From Achromobacter animicus (GTDB lineage: Bacteria; Pseudomonadota; Gammaproteobacteria; Burkholderiales; Burkholderiaceae_B): a stretch of 64,000 bases of DNA. Both the position numbers and the translations under genes were made by a program. The DNA lies in NCBI RefSeq assembly GCF_902859585.1, contig NZ_CADIJM010000001.1:868001-932000 (forward strand), given 5' to 3'. Positions 42,031 to 50,916 of the stretch are shown one piece after another (positions within the stretch are counted from its first letter, which is position 1; every line of letters begins with the position of its first letter). The notes beneath the pieces are model-generated. The model had not been told where the DNA came from and searched no databases. It saw nothing but the letters and a program-made list of their open reading frames with translations.

Positions 42031-43325
42031 CGCAGGCGGCCACGCATCGCGCCATCGAGGCGGTCTGGCGGATCGAGGCCGCCAGCGTCATCGCGGGGGT
42101 GGCGCGTCTGGTGCGCGACGTGGGGCTGGCCGAAGAGCTGGCCCAGGATGCGCTGGTTGCGGCGCTGGAGCGCTGGCCCCAGACGGGCGTGCCGGACAAT
42201 CCCGGAGCATGGCTCATGACCACCGCGAAGAACCGTGCGCGTGACCGGCTGCGGCTGGATGCGCTGCACACCCGCAAGCACGAGCAGATCGGCCACGAGC
42301 TGGAAGCCTTGCAGGCCGACGTGGAGCCCGACTTCGTCGACGCGCTGGATGCGGCGCGCCAGGACGACATCGGCGACGATCTGTTGCGGCTGGTCTTCAC
42401 CGCCTGCCATCCGCTGTTGTCCACCGAGGCCCGCGTGGCGCTGACGCTGCGCCTCTTGGGCGGGCTGACGACGGCCGAAATCGCGCGCGCGTTCCTGGCG
42501 TCGGAATCGACCATCGCGCAGCGTATCGTGCGGGCCAAACGCACGCTGTCCGCCGCCAATGTGCCCTTCGAGGTGCCCTCGGCCGCCGACCGCGCGCCGC
42601 GTCTGGCCTCGGTGCTGGAAGTCATCTATCTGATCTTCAACGAAGGCTATTCCGCGACCTCGGGCGATGACTGGATGCGGCCGGGCCTGTGCGACGAAGC
42701 GCTGCGCCTGGGCCGCATTCTGGCGGAATTGACGCCGTCGGAGGCCGAGGTGCATGGTCTGGTCGCGCTGATGGAACTGCAGGCGTCGCGCCTGCATGCG
42801 CGCACCGATGGCCAGGGCCGGCCGGTGCTGCTGATGGAACAGGACCGCCGCCGCTGGGATCCGCTCTTGATCCGGCGCGGGCTGGCGGCGCTGGACCGGG
42901 CCGATGCGCTGGGCGGCGCGCGTGGGCCCTATGCGCTGCAGGCCGGCTTGGCTGCCTGTCACGCGCGGGCCCGTACGCCCGGGGAAACCGACTGGATGCG
43001 GATCGTGGCGCTGTACGATGCGCTCGCCCAGGCGGCGCCGTCGCCCGTGGTGGAGCTGAACCGCGCCGTCGCGATCGGCATGGCCTTCGGCCCGCAGGCC
43101 GGTCTGGATCTGGCAGACCAGTTGGCGGCGGAGCCCGCGCTGGCGAACTATCACTGGCTGCCCAGCGTGCGCGCCGACCTGCTGGCCAGGCTGGGCCGCG
43201 AGGCCGAAGCCCGCGCCGAGTTCGAACGCGCGGCCGGCATGACCCGCAACGCCCGCGAACGCGAGCTGCTGCTGGGGCGCGCGCGGGAAATGACTGGGGA
43301 ATCGGGCGACGTCAGCGGCGATTGA
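42027..43325 (+). CDS. ECF sigma factor of the ECF42 group with C-terminal extension
   Basis: 432 aa. Residues 1-190 hold sigma-2 (AEELAQDALVAALERWP) and sigma-4 (LTTAEIARAFLASESTIAQR) domains; the remaining about 240 residues form a helical TPR-like extension (ALQAGLAACHARARTP, AVAIGMAFGPQAGLDLADQ) in place of an anti-sigma factor. This architecture and the preceding DGPF genes match the ECF42 group, whose extension is thought to control activity. I see no anti-sigma gene nearby. Confidence 0.92.
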   Translation: MTQAATHRAIEAVWRIEAASVIAGVARLVRDVGLAEELAQDALVAALERWPQTGVPDNPGAWLMTTAKNRARDRLRLDALHTRKHEQIGHELEALQADVEPDFVDALDAARQDDIGDDLLRLVFTACHPLLSTEARVALTLRLLGGLTTAEIARAFLASESTIAQRIVRAKRTLSAANVPFEVPSAADRAPRLASVLEVIYLIFNEGYSATSGDDWMRPGLCDEALRLGRILAELTPSEAEVHGLVALMELQASRLHARTDGQGRPVLLMEQDRRRWDPLLIRRGLAALDRADALGGARGPYALQAGLAACHARARTPGETDWMRIVALYDALAQAAPSPVVELNRAVAIGMAFGPQAGLDLADQLAAEPALANYHWLPSVRADLLARLGREAEARAEFERAAGMTRNARERELLLGRAREMTGESGDVSGD

Positions 43326-43371
43326 GGGAGCCGGACGCTGCCTCGAGCCCGACCGCCTGTTCAAAACATCC

Positions 43372-43413
43372 AATTATTAGACGACGTATAATTTTTAACG
43401 TCGTTTAATTATT
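43372..43413. promoter_or_regulatory. Palindrome with central TATAAT upstream of tetR-PEP enzyme unit
   Basis: Arms ACGACGT (43381-43387) and ACGTCGT (43398-43404) are perfect; the symmetry continues outward with two mismatches to 43372 and 43413. A consensus -10, TATAAT, occupies 43387-43392 at the centre. The -35 is poor. Likely TetR operator overlapping the promoter, 12 bases before the gene start. Confidence 0.7.
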
Positions 43414-43424
43414 TTGGTTTGATC

Positions 43425-44072
43425 ATGCCCGACTCCCATCTCCTCCTGCCCGGCGCGGACCCCACCGACATCGGCCGCCGCGAACGCAAGCGCCAGCAGA
43501 CGGTGGACAATCTGACACAGACCGCCTGGCGCCTGTTCGAAGCCCTCGGTTACGACGCCGTCACGATGGAGCAGATTGCCGCGCAGGCCGACGTGTCCAA
43601 GGGCACGCTCTACAACCACTTTCCCGTCAAGGAGGCGCTGCTGGCGCAACGCTTCCACGGCGAGCTGGCCGGGTCGCTGACGACGCTATGGCCCGCGCTT
43701 CAAGCCCTGCCCACCTTCGCCGAACGGCTGACGCGGCTGCTGCACGCATCGGCGGATTGGGCCGAATCGCACCGCGCTTACCTTGGCCCTTATCTGCGTT
43801 ACCGCTTCGCCTCCATGCAGGCGGGCACGCAGAACGACGAGCGCCATTCGCGTAGCGGCCTGCACCGCGTGTTTGCCGCGCTGATCCAGAACGCGCAGGC
43901 CGCCAACCAGGCCCGGTCCGACATGAACGCCGAACTGCTCGCCCATCATCTTCAGTTCCTTTACCTGGGCGCCCTGCTGCGCTGGCTGGACCAGCCCGGC
44001 GCGTCGCTTCAGCAGGAATTCGACGCCGCCATCACCCTGTTCGTGCACGGTATTGCCGGGAGCGCGGAATGA
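43425..44072 (+). CDS. TetR-family regulator
   Basis: 215 aa. HTH around residues 38-65: MEQIAAQADVSKGTLYNHFPVKEALLAQ, a typical TetR pattern. Start ATG at 43425. The stop overlaps the next gene's ATG by four bases, so the regulator and the PEP-type enzyme are made together, and the large palindrome upstream should make the unit self-regulated. Confidence 0.92.
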   Translation: MPDSHLLLPGADPTDIGRRERKRQQTVDNLTQTAWRLFEALGYDAVTMEQIAAQADVSKGTLYNHFPVKEALLAQRFHGELAGSLTTLWPALQALPTFAERLTRLLHASADWAESHRAYLGPYLRYRFASMQAGTQNDERHSRSGLHRVFAALIQNAQAANQARSDMNAELLAHHLQFLYLGALLRWLDQPGASLQQEFDAAITLFVHGIAGSAE

Positions 44073-46642
44073 CCGCCTTGGTGCTGGACTGGCCGGCCGC
44101 GGCGCAGGCCGGTCCGCAAGCGGCGGGCGGCAAGGGCTGGCAATTGGGCCGCATGGCGCAGTTTGGGGTGCCGGTGCCCGACGGCTTCGTGCTGGCGGCG
44201 CAGGCCAGCGCCGGGCACCGGCCCGGTCAGGACGTGCCGCCGGCCGTCACGCAAGCCCTGCGCCAGGCGTTGCACGAACGCGGCTGGCTGGACCGTCCCC
44301 TCGCGTTGCGCTCGTCGGCGCCGCAAGAAGATTCCGCCGGCGCGTCGTTCGCCGGCATCCATTTGTCCTGTCTTAACGTGCGCGGACCCGATGCCGCCGT
44401 GCAGGCGCTTAAGCGAATCTGGGATTCGCTATGGACGCCGCAGGCGCAGGCTTACCGGCAGCGCCTTGGCCTGCCGATCGACGGCGCGGGCGGCATGGCG
44501 GTCGTCGTCATGCCGATGATCGAAGCACAGGCGTCGGGCATCGCCTTCACCATCGACCCCGCCACGGGCCGCCACGACGAGATGGTCATCCACGCCAACT
44601 GGGGCCTGGGCGAATCGCTCGTGAACGGCGAGGCGGACGGCGATGACTACCGCCTGCGCGAAGACTATCTGCGCCAAGCCTGGCCGGTCGTCTCGCGGCG
44701 CATCGGCACGAAACGTCACGCCACGCAGCCCGCCGCCAGCGGCGCAGGCACACAGTTGACCGACACGCCCGCCGCCCGCGCTGCGAAAGCCGTGCTGACC
44801 GACGCGCAGGCTGAGACTCTGGGCGACATTGCGCGCGACGCTGCCCGCGCATTGGACTATAGCGGCGCGGCGTACGACCTTGAATGGGCCTGGGACGGCG
44901 ACCGGTTCTGGATGGTGCAGGCACGCCCGGTGACCGCGTTGGCGCGCCACACCTATCCCGCGCTGCAAGACCAGCCGGATTACTGGTCGCGCGGCAACAC
45001 CCGCGAGGTCCTGCCGCAAGCCATGTCAGCCCTGGAATGGGACGCGGGCCGCGTCATGGCCCAGCGTATGCTGACCTGCGGCTTCGAGTTGAGCGGTTAC
45101 CGCACGCTCCCCGGCGTGCCGCTCGCCGCACTGTTCCAGGGGCGCGCCTATCTGAATGCCTCGGTCATCCAATGGGTCGGCCATGACGCGCTGGGCGTCA
45201 GTCCGCGCGACATGAACGCGTTGCTGGGCGGCCCGCAGCCCGAGATCCGTGTGCCGCCGGTCACCGCCATGCAGCGGCTGCGGCACGGCCTGCGCATCGT
45301 GCGCTATCTGCGCCGGGCCGCGCCGCTGCGCCGCCAGGCCGCCACCGATCTGCCCCGGCTTCTGGCCCGCGCCCAGGATTGGCTGGACGCGCCGCTGCCC
45401 GCCTCCGACGCCGCGCTGGGCGCGCAGTTGCGCGAACAGTTCCAGACCGTCCTGGCCGCGGACCAATTGTTCTTCCTGCAGGGTTCAGGCGGCGGTGCGC
45501 TGTCCAAGCTGCTCGACATGGTGGAAAAAGCCGTGCCCGGCGAAGGCCACGCGCTGACTGCCGCGCTGATGGCGGGCGGCGATCCCAGCGTCACGGCGCA
45601 GCAGGGTTATGCGCTCATGGCGCTGGCGCAATTGGCCGAGCAGGACGCCCAGGCGCTCGCGTGGCTGCGCGCGCCGGACCGCGACGATGCCGCGTGGGCA
45701 ACGGCATTGCCCAAAGACAGTCCGTTCAGGAACGCCTTTGCCGACTTCCTGCATCGCTACGGCCACCGCGCCGTCTACGAGACCTATCTGCGCAATCCGC
45801 GCTGGCGCGAAGCGCCCGGTTATCTGCTGGACAGCATCCTGAACCTGATCGGCGCCGATCCCGCCGCCCTGCGCGCCCGTCAGGACGACGCCGCGCGGCA
45901 GGCATGGCAACGCGTGCGCCGCGCGTTGCCGTTCTGGCAGCGCCTGCTCGCCGCCAAGCTGCTCGCGGCATCCCGCCTGGAAGGCAACCAACGCGAAGCC
46001 GCGCGCAGCGTGCTGGTGGCATATCTGGCCGCGGCCCGCAAGCACGCGCTGGAATTGGGACGGCGCAACGCTGGCCCGGACGGACTGGCGGATGCCGACG
46101 ATGTGTTCCATCTGAACGCGGCCGAGCTCTTCGCGCTGGCGGACGGCCGGATAGACGCCGCGGCGCTGGGACGGCGCGCCGCGGCCCGGCGCGCGCAATT
46201 GCAGGCCTGGACCGCGCTGCCGGACCTTGACGTCATCACCGAATTCGCAAGCCAGACCACGCCGCCGTCCCAGCCGCAACCCCGGTCCGGAGCGGCCGCA
46301 TCGCGAGATTCGTGGCGCGGCACCCCGGTGGCGGGCGGACGCGCACGCGGCCGCGCGTTCGTGGCGCGCACGCCGGACGAAGGCCTGTCCATGCCCGCCG
46401 GCGGCATTCTGGTCGCGGCGTCTTCCGACCCCGCGTGGACGCCCCTTTTCCTGCGTGCGGGCGCTGTCGTCATGGAGGTCGGCGGCTATCTGTCGCACGC
46501 CGCCATCGTGGCGCGCGAATTCGGCGTGCCGGCCGTCGTCAGCGTCCACGGGGTTCTGCAAGGGGTCGCCACCGGCGACATGCTGGAAGTCGATGCTGTG
46601 AAAGGCGTCGTCACCCGGCTGCGGGAGGAAGCTCCGGACTGA
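44069..46642 (+). CDS. PEP-synthase-like / rifampin-phosphotransferase-like enzyme
   Basis: 857 aa in three domains. Residues 1-310: ATP-grasp-like PPDK N-terminus (GGKGWQLGRM, LALRSSAPQEDSAGASFAG, WGLGESLVNGEADGDDY, WMVQARPVT). About 320-740: a large middle domain. About 740-857: the swivelling His domain with catalytic His810 in GGYLSHAAIVAREFGVPAVV. The size and order match bacterial rifampin phosphotransferases and PEP synthase homologues. Reaction inferred: ATP-dependent phosphotransfer through phospho-His to an unknown acceptor; drug inactivation is one possibility. Co-translated with TetR. Confidence 0.85.
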   Translation: MTALVLDWPAAAQAGPQAAGGKGWQLGRMAQFGVPVPDGFVLAAQASAGHRPGQDVPPAVTQALRQALHERGWLDRPLALRSSAPQEDSAGASFAGIHLSCLNVRGPDAAVQALKRIWDSLWTPQAQAYRQRLGLPIDGAGGMAVVVMPMIEAQASGIAFTIDPATGRHDEMVIHANWGLGESLVNGEADGDDYRLREDYLRQAWPVVSRRIGTKRHATQPAASGAGTQLTDTPAARAAKAVLTDAQAETLGDIARDAARALDYSGAAYDLEWAWDGDRFWMVQARPVTALARHTYPALQDQPDYWSRGNTREVLPQAMSALEWDAGRVMAQRMLTCGFELSGYRTLPGVPLAALFQGRAYLNASVIQWVGHDALGVSPRDMNALLGGPQPEIRVPPVTAMQRLRHGLRIVRYLRRAAPLRRQAATDLPRLLARAQDWLDAPLPASDAALGAQLREQFQTVLAADQLFFLQGSGGGALSKLLDMVEKAVPGEGHALTAALMAGGDPSVTAQQGYALMALAQLAEQDAQALAWLRAPDRDDAAWATALPKDSPFRNAFADFLHRYGHRAVYETYLRNPRWREAPGYLLDSILNLIGADPAALRARQDDAARQAWQRVRRALPFWQRLLAAKLLAASRLEGNQREAARSVLVAYLAAARKHALELGRRNAGPDGLADADDVFHLNAAELFALADGRIDAAALGRRAAARRAQLQAWTALPDLDVITEFASQTTPPSQPQPRSGAAASRDSWRGTPVAGGRARGRAFVARTPDEGLSMPAGGILVAASSDPAWTPLFLRAGAVVMEVGGYLSHAAIVAREFGVPAVVSVHGVLQGVATGDMLEVDAVKGVVTRLREEAPD

Positions 46643-46648
46643 ACCCGC

Positions 46649-48127
46649 CTACCCTTGTGTCGCCGTCGCCAGTTCAAACTGAAACACCGCCCCGCCCCCT
46701 GCTGCGTCCACCAGCCGGATCTCGCTCTGGTGCAGTTGCAGAATCCGCTGCACGATGACCAGTCCCAGTCCGCCGGCCTCGCCCGGCCCGCGGTTCAGCG
46801 CCGACGCCCGCGTGAACAGCCCGGCGCGCAACGCCTGCGGAATGCCCGTCCCTGAATCGCTGACCTGGACCTGCACCCGGTTGCGCGACAGGCCAAGTTG
46901 CAATGCAATCTGTCCGCCCGGCGGGCTATGCCGGATCGCGTTGTCCAGCAGGTTCGTCAGCACGCGTTCGATCAGTCCCAGGTCCGCGCGCACCGGCGGC
47001 AGCGCCTGCGCAATGTCCGTGGTCAGATGCTGCTGACGCGCCTCGGCCGCCAGCTCGAACTTTTGCATCACGTCCTGCACCAGCTCCGGCAGCGAAAACG
47101 TCTCGGGTTCCAGGCGCACCAGCCCGGACTCCAGCCGCGCCAGTTCGAAGAGTTCCTGCGCCAGCCGGCCGACCTTGCGGCTTTGCGCCAGCGCGATGTC
47201 CAGATAGCGGCGGCGTTCGGCGGGATCAAGCGTCTCGTCCTTCAGGCGCAGCGTTTCCAGATAGCCATGCAACGACGTCAGCGGCGTGCGCAGGTCGTGC
47301 GAAATGTTGGCCACCAGATCTCGGCGCTGCTGGTCCTGGCGCGTCAGCTCGCGCCACTGATCCGAGATCCGCCGGCCCATTTGCGCAAACGTGCGCCGCA
47401 GCACCGCGATCTCGTCGCCGTTGCGCGCCGCCTGATCGGCCGGCTGTTCCAGAGCGGCCAGCGCCTGGCCGTCGTCGCCGTCAAAGGCGCGCACCGCGCG
47501 CGTCAGCGACCGCAACGGCCGCGTGATGAGCGCAAACGCCGCCAGCCCCGCCACCAGCCCCAGCAAGGCCACCAGCGCAATCGACCACAGCGTCGTGCGC
47601 AGCACCGACGTGCGCGACACGTCCATCGCCAGCGCATCATGCGCCTGGCCCTGCAACACCACGTAGACATACCCCTGTTCGCGGCCATCCACGCGCACCG
47701 GCGCCGCGCTGAACACCTTTTGCGCGTCAAGGCTGCGCGGATCATCGCCCGTGATGGGCAGCATGCCGCCGGCCAGCAGGCGCTTGACCGGCGCCAGGTC
47801 GACGCGATCACGCTTGATCTGTCCGGGCGGCGCGGCGTCGCCGACGATGCGGCCATCGTTGGACAGCAGATAGACCTCGACCGCCGGGTTCACCGTCATC
47901 AGCATGTCAAACATCGAGCGCACGGCATCCGGCTTCCAGCCGCCGGCGTCCATCAGTTCGGTGGACCCCGCGATGTGTTGCGCCAGGCCGCTGGACAGCC
48001 GCTGCACGACCTCCTGCTCGTAGCGCGAGTTGGCCGCGATCTGCAGCCACGCGGACGCGCCGCAGCACGCCAACAGCAGCAGCGCAAACACGCCGGACAG
48101 GCGCTGGGTCAACGTGAATCGCTTCAT
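46649..48127 (-). CDS. Sensor histidine kinase
   Basis: 492 aa. Two membrane helices flank a periplasmic loop of about 145 residues (roughly 30-175), then HAMP, the His box LVANISHDLRTPLTSLHGYL, the N box VLTNLLDNAIRHSPPG, G1 SDSGTGIPQ and G2 AGGLGLVIVQRIL. It autophosphorylates and signals to the adjacent response regulator, with which it overlaps by four bases. The sizeable sensor loop could detect an envelope redox or metal signal given the divergent genes. Confidence 0.94.
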   Translation of the reverse strand: MKRFTLTQRLSGVFALLLLACCGASAWLQIAANSRYEQEVVQRLSSGLAQHIAGSTELMDAGGWKPDAVRSMFDMLMTVNPAVEVYLLSNDGRIVGDAAPPGQIKRDRVDLAPVKRLLAGGMLPITGDDPRSLDAQKVFSAAPVRVDGREQGYVYVVLQGQAHDALAMDVSRTSVLRTTLWSIALVALLGLVAGLAAFALITRPLRSLTRAVRAFDGDDGQALAALEQPADQAARNGDEIAVLRRTFAQMGRRISDQWRELTRQDQQRRDLVANISHDLRTPLTSLHGYLETLRLKDETLDPAERRRYLDIALAQSRKVGRLAQELFELARLESGLVRLEPETFSLPELVQDVMQKFELAAEARQQHLTTDIAQALPPVRADLGLIERVLTNLLDNAIRHSPPGGQIALQLGLSRNRVQVQVSDSGTGIPQALRAGLFTRASALNRGPGEAGGLGLVIVQRILQLHQSEIRLVDAAGGGAVFQFELATATQG

Positions 48128-48843
48128 GGCTGCACCCCGGGCGCCGCCGCAAACTTGTAGCCGCGGCCCCAGACCGTCAGGATGCGCTGCGGGTTGGACG
48201 GGTCGGCCTCGATCTTGGTGCGCAGCCGGTTGATGTGGGTATTGACCGTGTGCTCATAGCCTTCGTGCTGATAGCCCCACACCTGGTTCAGCAGGTCCAT
48301 GCGCGAAAACACCTTGTCCGGATGCCGCGCAAAGAAATGCAGCAGATCGAACTCGCGCGGCGTCAGATCCAGCCGGCGGGCGTCGACATCGACCGTGCGG
48401 GCGATCGGATCGATCGACACGCCATGCACGGCCAGACTGCCAGCGTCCTGGCGCGCATTGCGCTCGATGGCGTCGCTGCGGCGCAGCAGCGCCCGCACGC
48501 GCGCCACCAGTTCCAGCATCGAAAACGGCTTGGCCAGATAGTCGTCCGCGCCCAATTCCAGGCCCAGGATGCGGTGCACCTCGCTGGACCGGGCGCTGGT
48601 GATGATGATGGGGATGTAGCGCGCCATCGCGCGCGCCCGCTTGCAGATTTCCAGGCCGTCGATGCCGGGCAGCATCAGGTCCAGCACCAGCGCGTCCCAG
48701 CCGCCTTCTTCCAGCAGGCGCATGCCCGCGTTGCCGTCGGCCGCGTGCTCGACCGCGTAGCCCTCGTCGCGCAGATGCAGGCGCAGCAGTTCCGCGATGT
48801 GGGCGTCGTCTTCAACTATCAGTACGCGGCGGGGCGTATCCAT
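48124..48843 (-). CDS. OmpR-family response regulator
   Basis: 239 aa. Receiver domain with acidic pocket in VLIVEDDAHIAELL, phosphorylated Asp in DALVLDLMLPGIDG, Ser/Thr in PIIITSARSS and Lys in DYLAKPFSMLELVARV; then a winged-helix DNA-binding domain (LDLTPREFDLLHFFARHPDK, TVNTHINRLRTKIE). Overlaps the kinase gene by four bases. Divergent from the cytochrome b and redox genes; expected to bind the inverted repeat between them. Confidence 0.95.
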   Translation of the reverse strand: MDTPRRVLIVEDDAHIAELLRLHLRDEGYAVEHAADGNAGMRLLEEGGWDALVLDLMLPGIDGLEICKRARAMARYIPIIITSARSSEVHRILGLELGADDYLAKPFSMLELVARVRALLRRSDAIERNARQDAGSLAVHGVSIDPIARTVDVDARRLDLTPREFDLLHFFARHPDKVFSRMDLLNQVWGYQHEGYEHTVNTHINRLRTKIEADPSNPQRILTVWGRGYKFAAAPGVQP

Positions 48844-48894
48844 GGGGCAACCTGGGGCGTGATCAATGCGCCTATTGTCGCCAATCGGCGCGGG

Positions 48895-48922
48895 GCAAAG
48901 TTAACGATTAATTTAACTTTGC
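48895..48922. promoter_or_regulatory. Perfect inverted repeat between two-component and redox operons
   Basis: GCAAAGTTAA (48895-48904) and TTAACTTTGC (48913-48922) are perfect 10-bp arms with an 8-base AT-rich spacer. It is the only strong dyad in the 142-base divergent gap and stands out as AT-rich. The two TTAAC units could also serve as repeated half-sites for the OmpR-type regulator. Confidence 0.65.
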
Positions 48923-48985
48923 GTGAGGACTTCGGTATGGGCCAGGAGGAAGAATGCCTCCATCGACAGCCCACCGGAGACCGCC

Positions 48986-49705
48986 ATGCTGGCCCGACCC
49001 GCCCTCAACAATACGCCGCTTGCCCCGCCGGCGTCCGCGCTGTCGCCCGCCGCGCCACCGTCCACCGCCCCCGAGTCCGCCGCGAAAAAACGGACCAGCC
49101 AGCCGGCGCCTCCGGCTATTTCTCCCGTCATCCACCCCCGCTGGCTGCGCGTGACGCACTGGTTGAACGCGCTGGCCGTCGTCGTCATGGTCATGAGCGG
49201 CTGGCGCATCTACAACGCCGCGCCCTTTTTCGATTTCACCTTTCCCAACGGCATCACGCTGGGCGGGTGGCTGGGCGGCGCGCTGCAATGGCACTTTGCG
49301 GGCATGTGGCTGCTGTTTGCCAATGGCCTGCTCTACCTGGCGCTGAACGTCGCCACCGGCCGCCTGTGGCGCAAATTCCTGCCGGTCAGCCCCGGCGGCG
49401 TAGCGCGCGACCTGCTGGCCGCGCTGCGCGGCAGGCTCTCGCACGCCGACCCGCGCCGCTACAACCACGTCCAGCGCCTGGCCTACCTCTTCGTGATGGC
49501 CGACATCGCCGTGCTGATCCTGTCCGGACTCGTGCTGTGGAAGTCCGTGCAATTCGACCTGCTGCGCGACCTGATGGGCGGCTATGAAGCCGCACGGCGC
49601 GTGCATTTCTTCGCGATGGCCCTGCTGGCCGGCTTTGTCGCCGTGCACCTGGCGATGGTCGCCCTGGTGCCCCGCAGCCTGCTCACCATGATCCGCGGCA
49701 AATAA
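48986..49705 (+). CDS. Cytochrome b561-type membrane electron carrier
   Basis: 239 aa. After a 45-residue Pro/Ala leader come four membrane helices with His ligands in WLRVTHWLNALAVVVMVMS, GALQWHFAGMWLLFANGL, LAYLFVMADIAVLILSG and RVHFFAMALLAGFVAVH. The layout fits the b561/Ni-Fe-hydrogenase cytochrome b branch that hands electrons from quinol to periplasmic partners. GGAGA precedes the ATG at 48986. Ten bases before the molybdoenzyme gene, so it is the probable electron donor to that enzyme, like MsrQ for MsrP. Confidence 0.85.
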   Translation: MLARPALNNTPLAPPASALSPAAPPSTAPESAAKKRTSQPAPPAISPVIHPRWLRVTHWLNALAVVVMVMSGWRIYNAAPFFDFTFPNGITLGGWLGGALQWHFAGMWLLFANGLLYLALNVATGRLWRKFLPVSPGGVARDLLAALRGRLSHADPRRYNHVQRLAYLFVMADIAVLILSGLVLWKSVQFDLLRDLMGGYEAARRVHFFAMALLAGFVAVHLAMVALVPRSLLTMIRGK

Positions 49706-49715
49706 GGAACCCGCC

Positions 49716-50504
49716 ATGACCGAAAAACGCCGCCTCCTGCCGGGCCTGGACGCCCCGGCCATCCTGCGCGAAGCCGGAAAGCTGCTGGACAAACGCGTCG
49801 AGCAGCCCTCGCGCCGCGCTTTCCTGCGCCGCGGCCTGACGCTGGGCGGCCTGGCCATGTTGTCCGGGTGCTCGCTGTCCGACGACGAAAGCGTCGAACA
49901 CGCGCTCTCGGCCGTCTCCCGCTTCAACGACCGTGTGCAGGGCTGGATCTTCGACCCGGCCAAGCTCGCGCCGACCTATCCCGAATCCATGATCACCCGG
50001 CCGTTTCCCTTCAATGCCTTCTACGGCATCGACGATGTGCCGCAGGTGGACGAGGCATCGTTCCGGCTGGAGGTCACCGGCATGGTGGCCGACAAGCGCC
50101 GCTGGCGGCTGGACGAACTGCGCGCCATGGCGCAGGTGGATCAGGTCACGCGGCACATCTGCGTCGAAGGCTGGAGCGCCATCGGCAAATGGGGCGGCGT
50201 GCCGTTCTCGGCATTCTTGAATCGCGTGGGCGCCGACTTGTCGGCCAAGTACGTCGGCTTCAAGTGCGCCGACGACTACTACACCAGCATCGACATGCCC
50301 ACCGCGCTGCACCCGCAGACCATCCTGGCCCTCACGTACGACGGCCGGACGCTGCCCCCCGAATACGGCTTTCCCATGAAGCTGCGCATGCCCACCAAGC
50401 TTGGCTACAAGAACCCCAAGCACATCCAGGCGATTTTCGTCACCAACACCTACCCGGGCGGTTACTGGGAGGACCAGGGCTACAACTGGTTCGGCGGCAG
50501 CTAG
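49716..50504 (+). CDS. Tat-exported molybdopterin oxidoreductase (sulfite-oxidase fold, MsrP-like)
   Basis: 262 aa. A twin-arginine signal (PSRRAFLRRGLTLGGLAMLSGCS, RR at 33-34) ends in the lipobox-like LSGC with Cys52, so it may be a Tat lipoprotein. The molybdenum-ligating Cys149 lies in TRHICVEGWSAIGKW, the signature of the sulfite-oxidase superfamily. Single-domain size and partner cytochrome b resemble MsrPQ. Substrate inferred as a sulfoxide or similar; MsrP-like methionine sulfoxide reduction is the leading idea given MsrA/B downstream. Confidence 0.88.
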   Translation: MTEKRRLLPGLDAPAILREAGKLLDKRVEQPSRRAFLRRGLTLGGLAMLSGCSLSDDESVEHALSAVSRFNDRVQGWIFDPAKLAPTYPESMITRPFPFNAFYGIDDVPQVDEASFRLEVTGMVADKRRWRLDELRAMAQVDQVTRHICVEGWSAIGKWGGVPFSAFLNRVGADLSAKYVGFKCADDYYTSIDMPTALHPQTILALTYDGRTLPPEYGFPMKLRMPTKLGYKNPKHIQAIFVTNTYPGGYWEDQGYNWFGGS

Positions 50505-50544
50505 GTGATTTCCCGCTGTTTTTCACTGTCAAAAGGAACGCATC

Positions 50545-50856
50545 ATGAACAAACTCACCACCGCCGCATTGTCCGTGTGCCTGGCCCTCGGCGCCACGGC
50601 CGCTTACGCTGCCGACACCATGGGCAAGGAAGGCATGAGCAAAAGCGGCATGTCCAAGGAAGCGCCGGCGCAGGACGGCATGAAGAAGGACGGCATGTCG
50701 CACGATGGGATGAAAAAGGATTCGATGTCGCGCGATGGCATGTCCAAGGGGTCGATGTCAAAGGATTCCATGTCCCGCGATTCGATGTCCAAGGACGGCA
50801 TGTCGAAAGGCGGCATGTCGAAGGACGGGATGAGCAAGGACGGCATGCAGAAGTAA
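50545..50856 (+). CDS. Met-rich pentapeptide MXKDX repeat protein
   Basis: 103 aa. A Sec signal (LTTAALSVCLALGATAAYA) precedes a mature region of about 81 residues made of imperfect five-residue repeats such as MSKDG, MSRDS and MKKDG. I count 15 methionines in the mature part, about one residue in five, with no mature cysteine or aromatic residue. The repeat name MXKDX is an established family label with no proven function. AAAGGAA precedes the ATG. It sits between a molybdoenzyme and two methionine sulfoxide reductases. Confidence 0.9.
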   Translation: MNKLTTAALSVCLALGATAAYAADTMGKEGMSKSGMSKEAPAQDGMKKDGMSHDGMKKDSMSRDGMSKGSMSKDSMSRDSMSKDGMSKGGMSKDGMSKDGMQK

Positions 50857-50916
50857 CGCTCGCGCCGGGGCCGCGCCCGCCGGCCCCCGGCTCGAACCAT
50901 TCGCACGGAACTCGCC

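Noticed and set aside
50545-50856. The MXKDX repeat region as a CRISPR-like or DNA tandem repeat artefact
   Set aside because: The repeats are imperfect at DNA level, remain in frame, follow a proper signal peptide and have a ribosome site, so this is a real coding gene.
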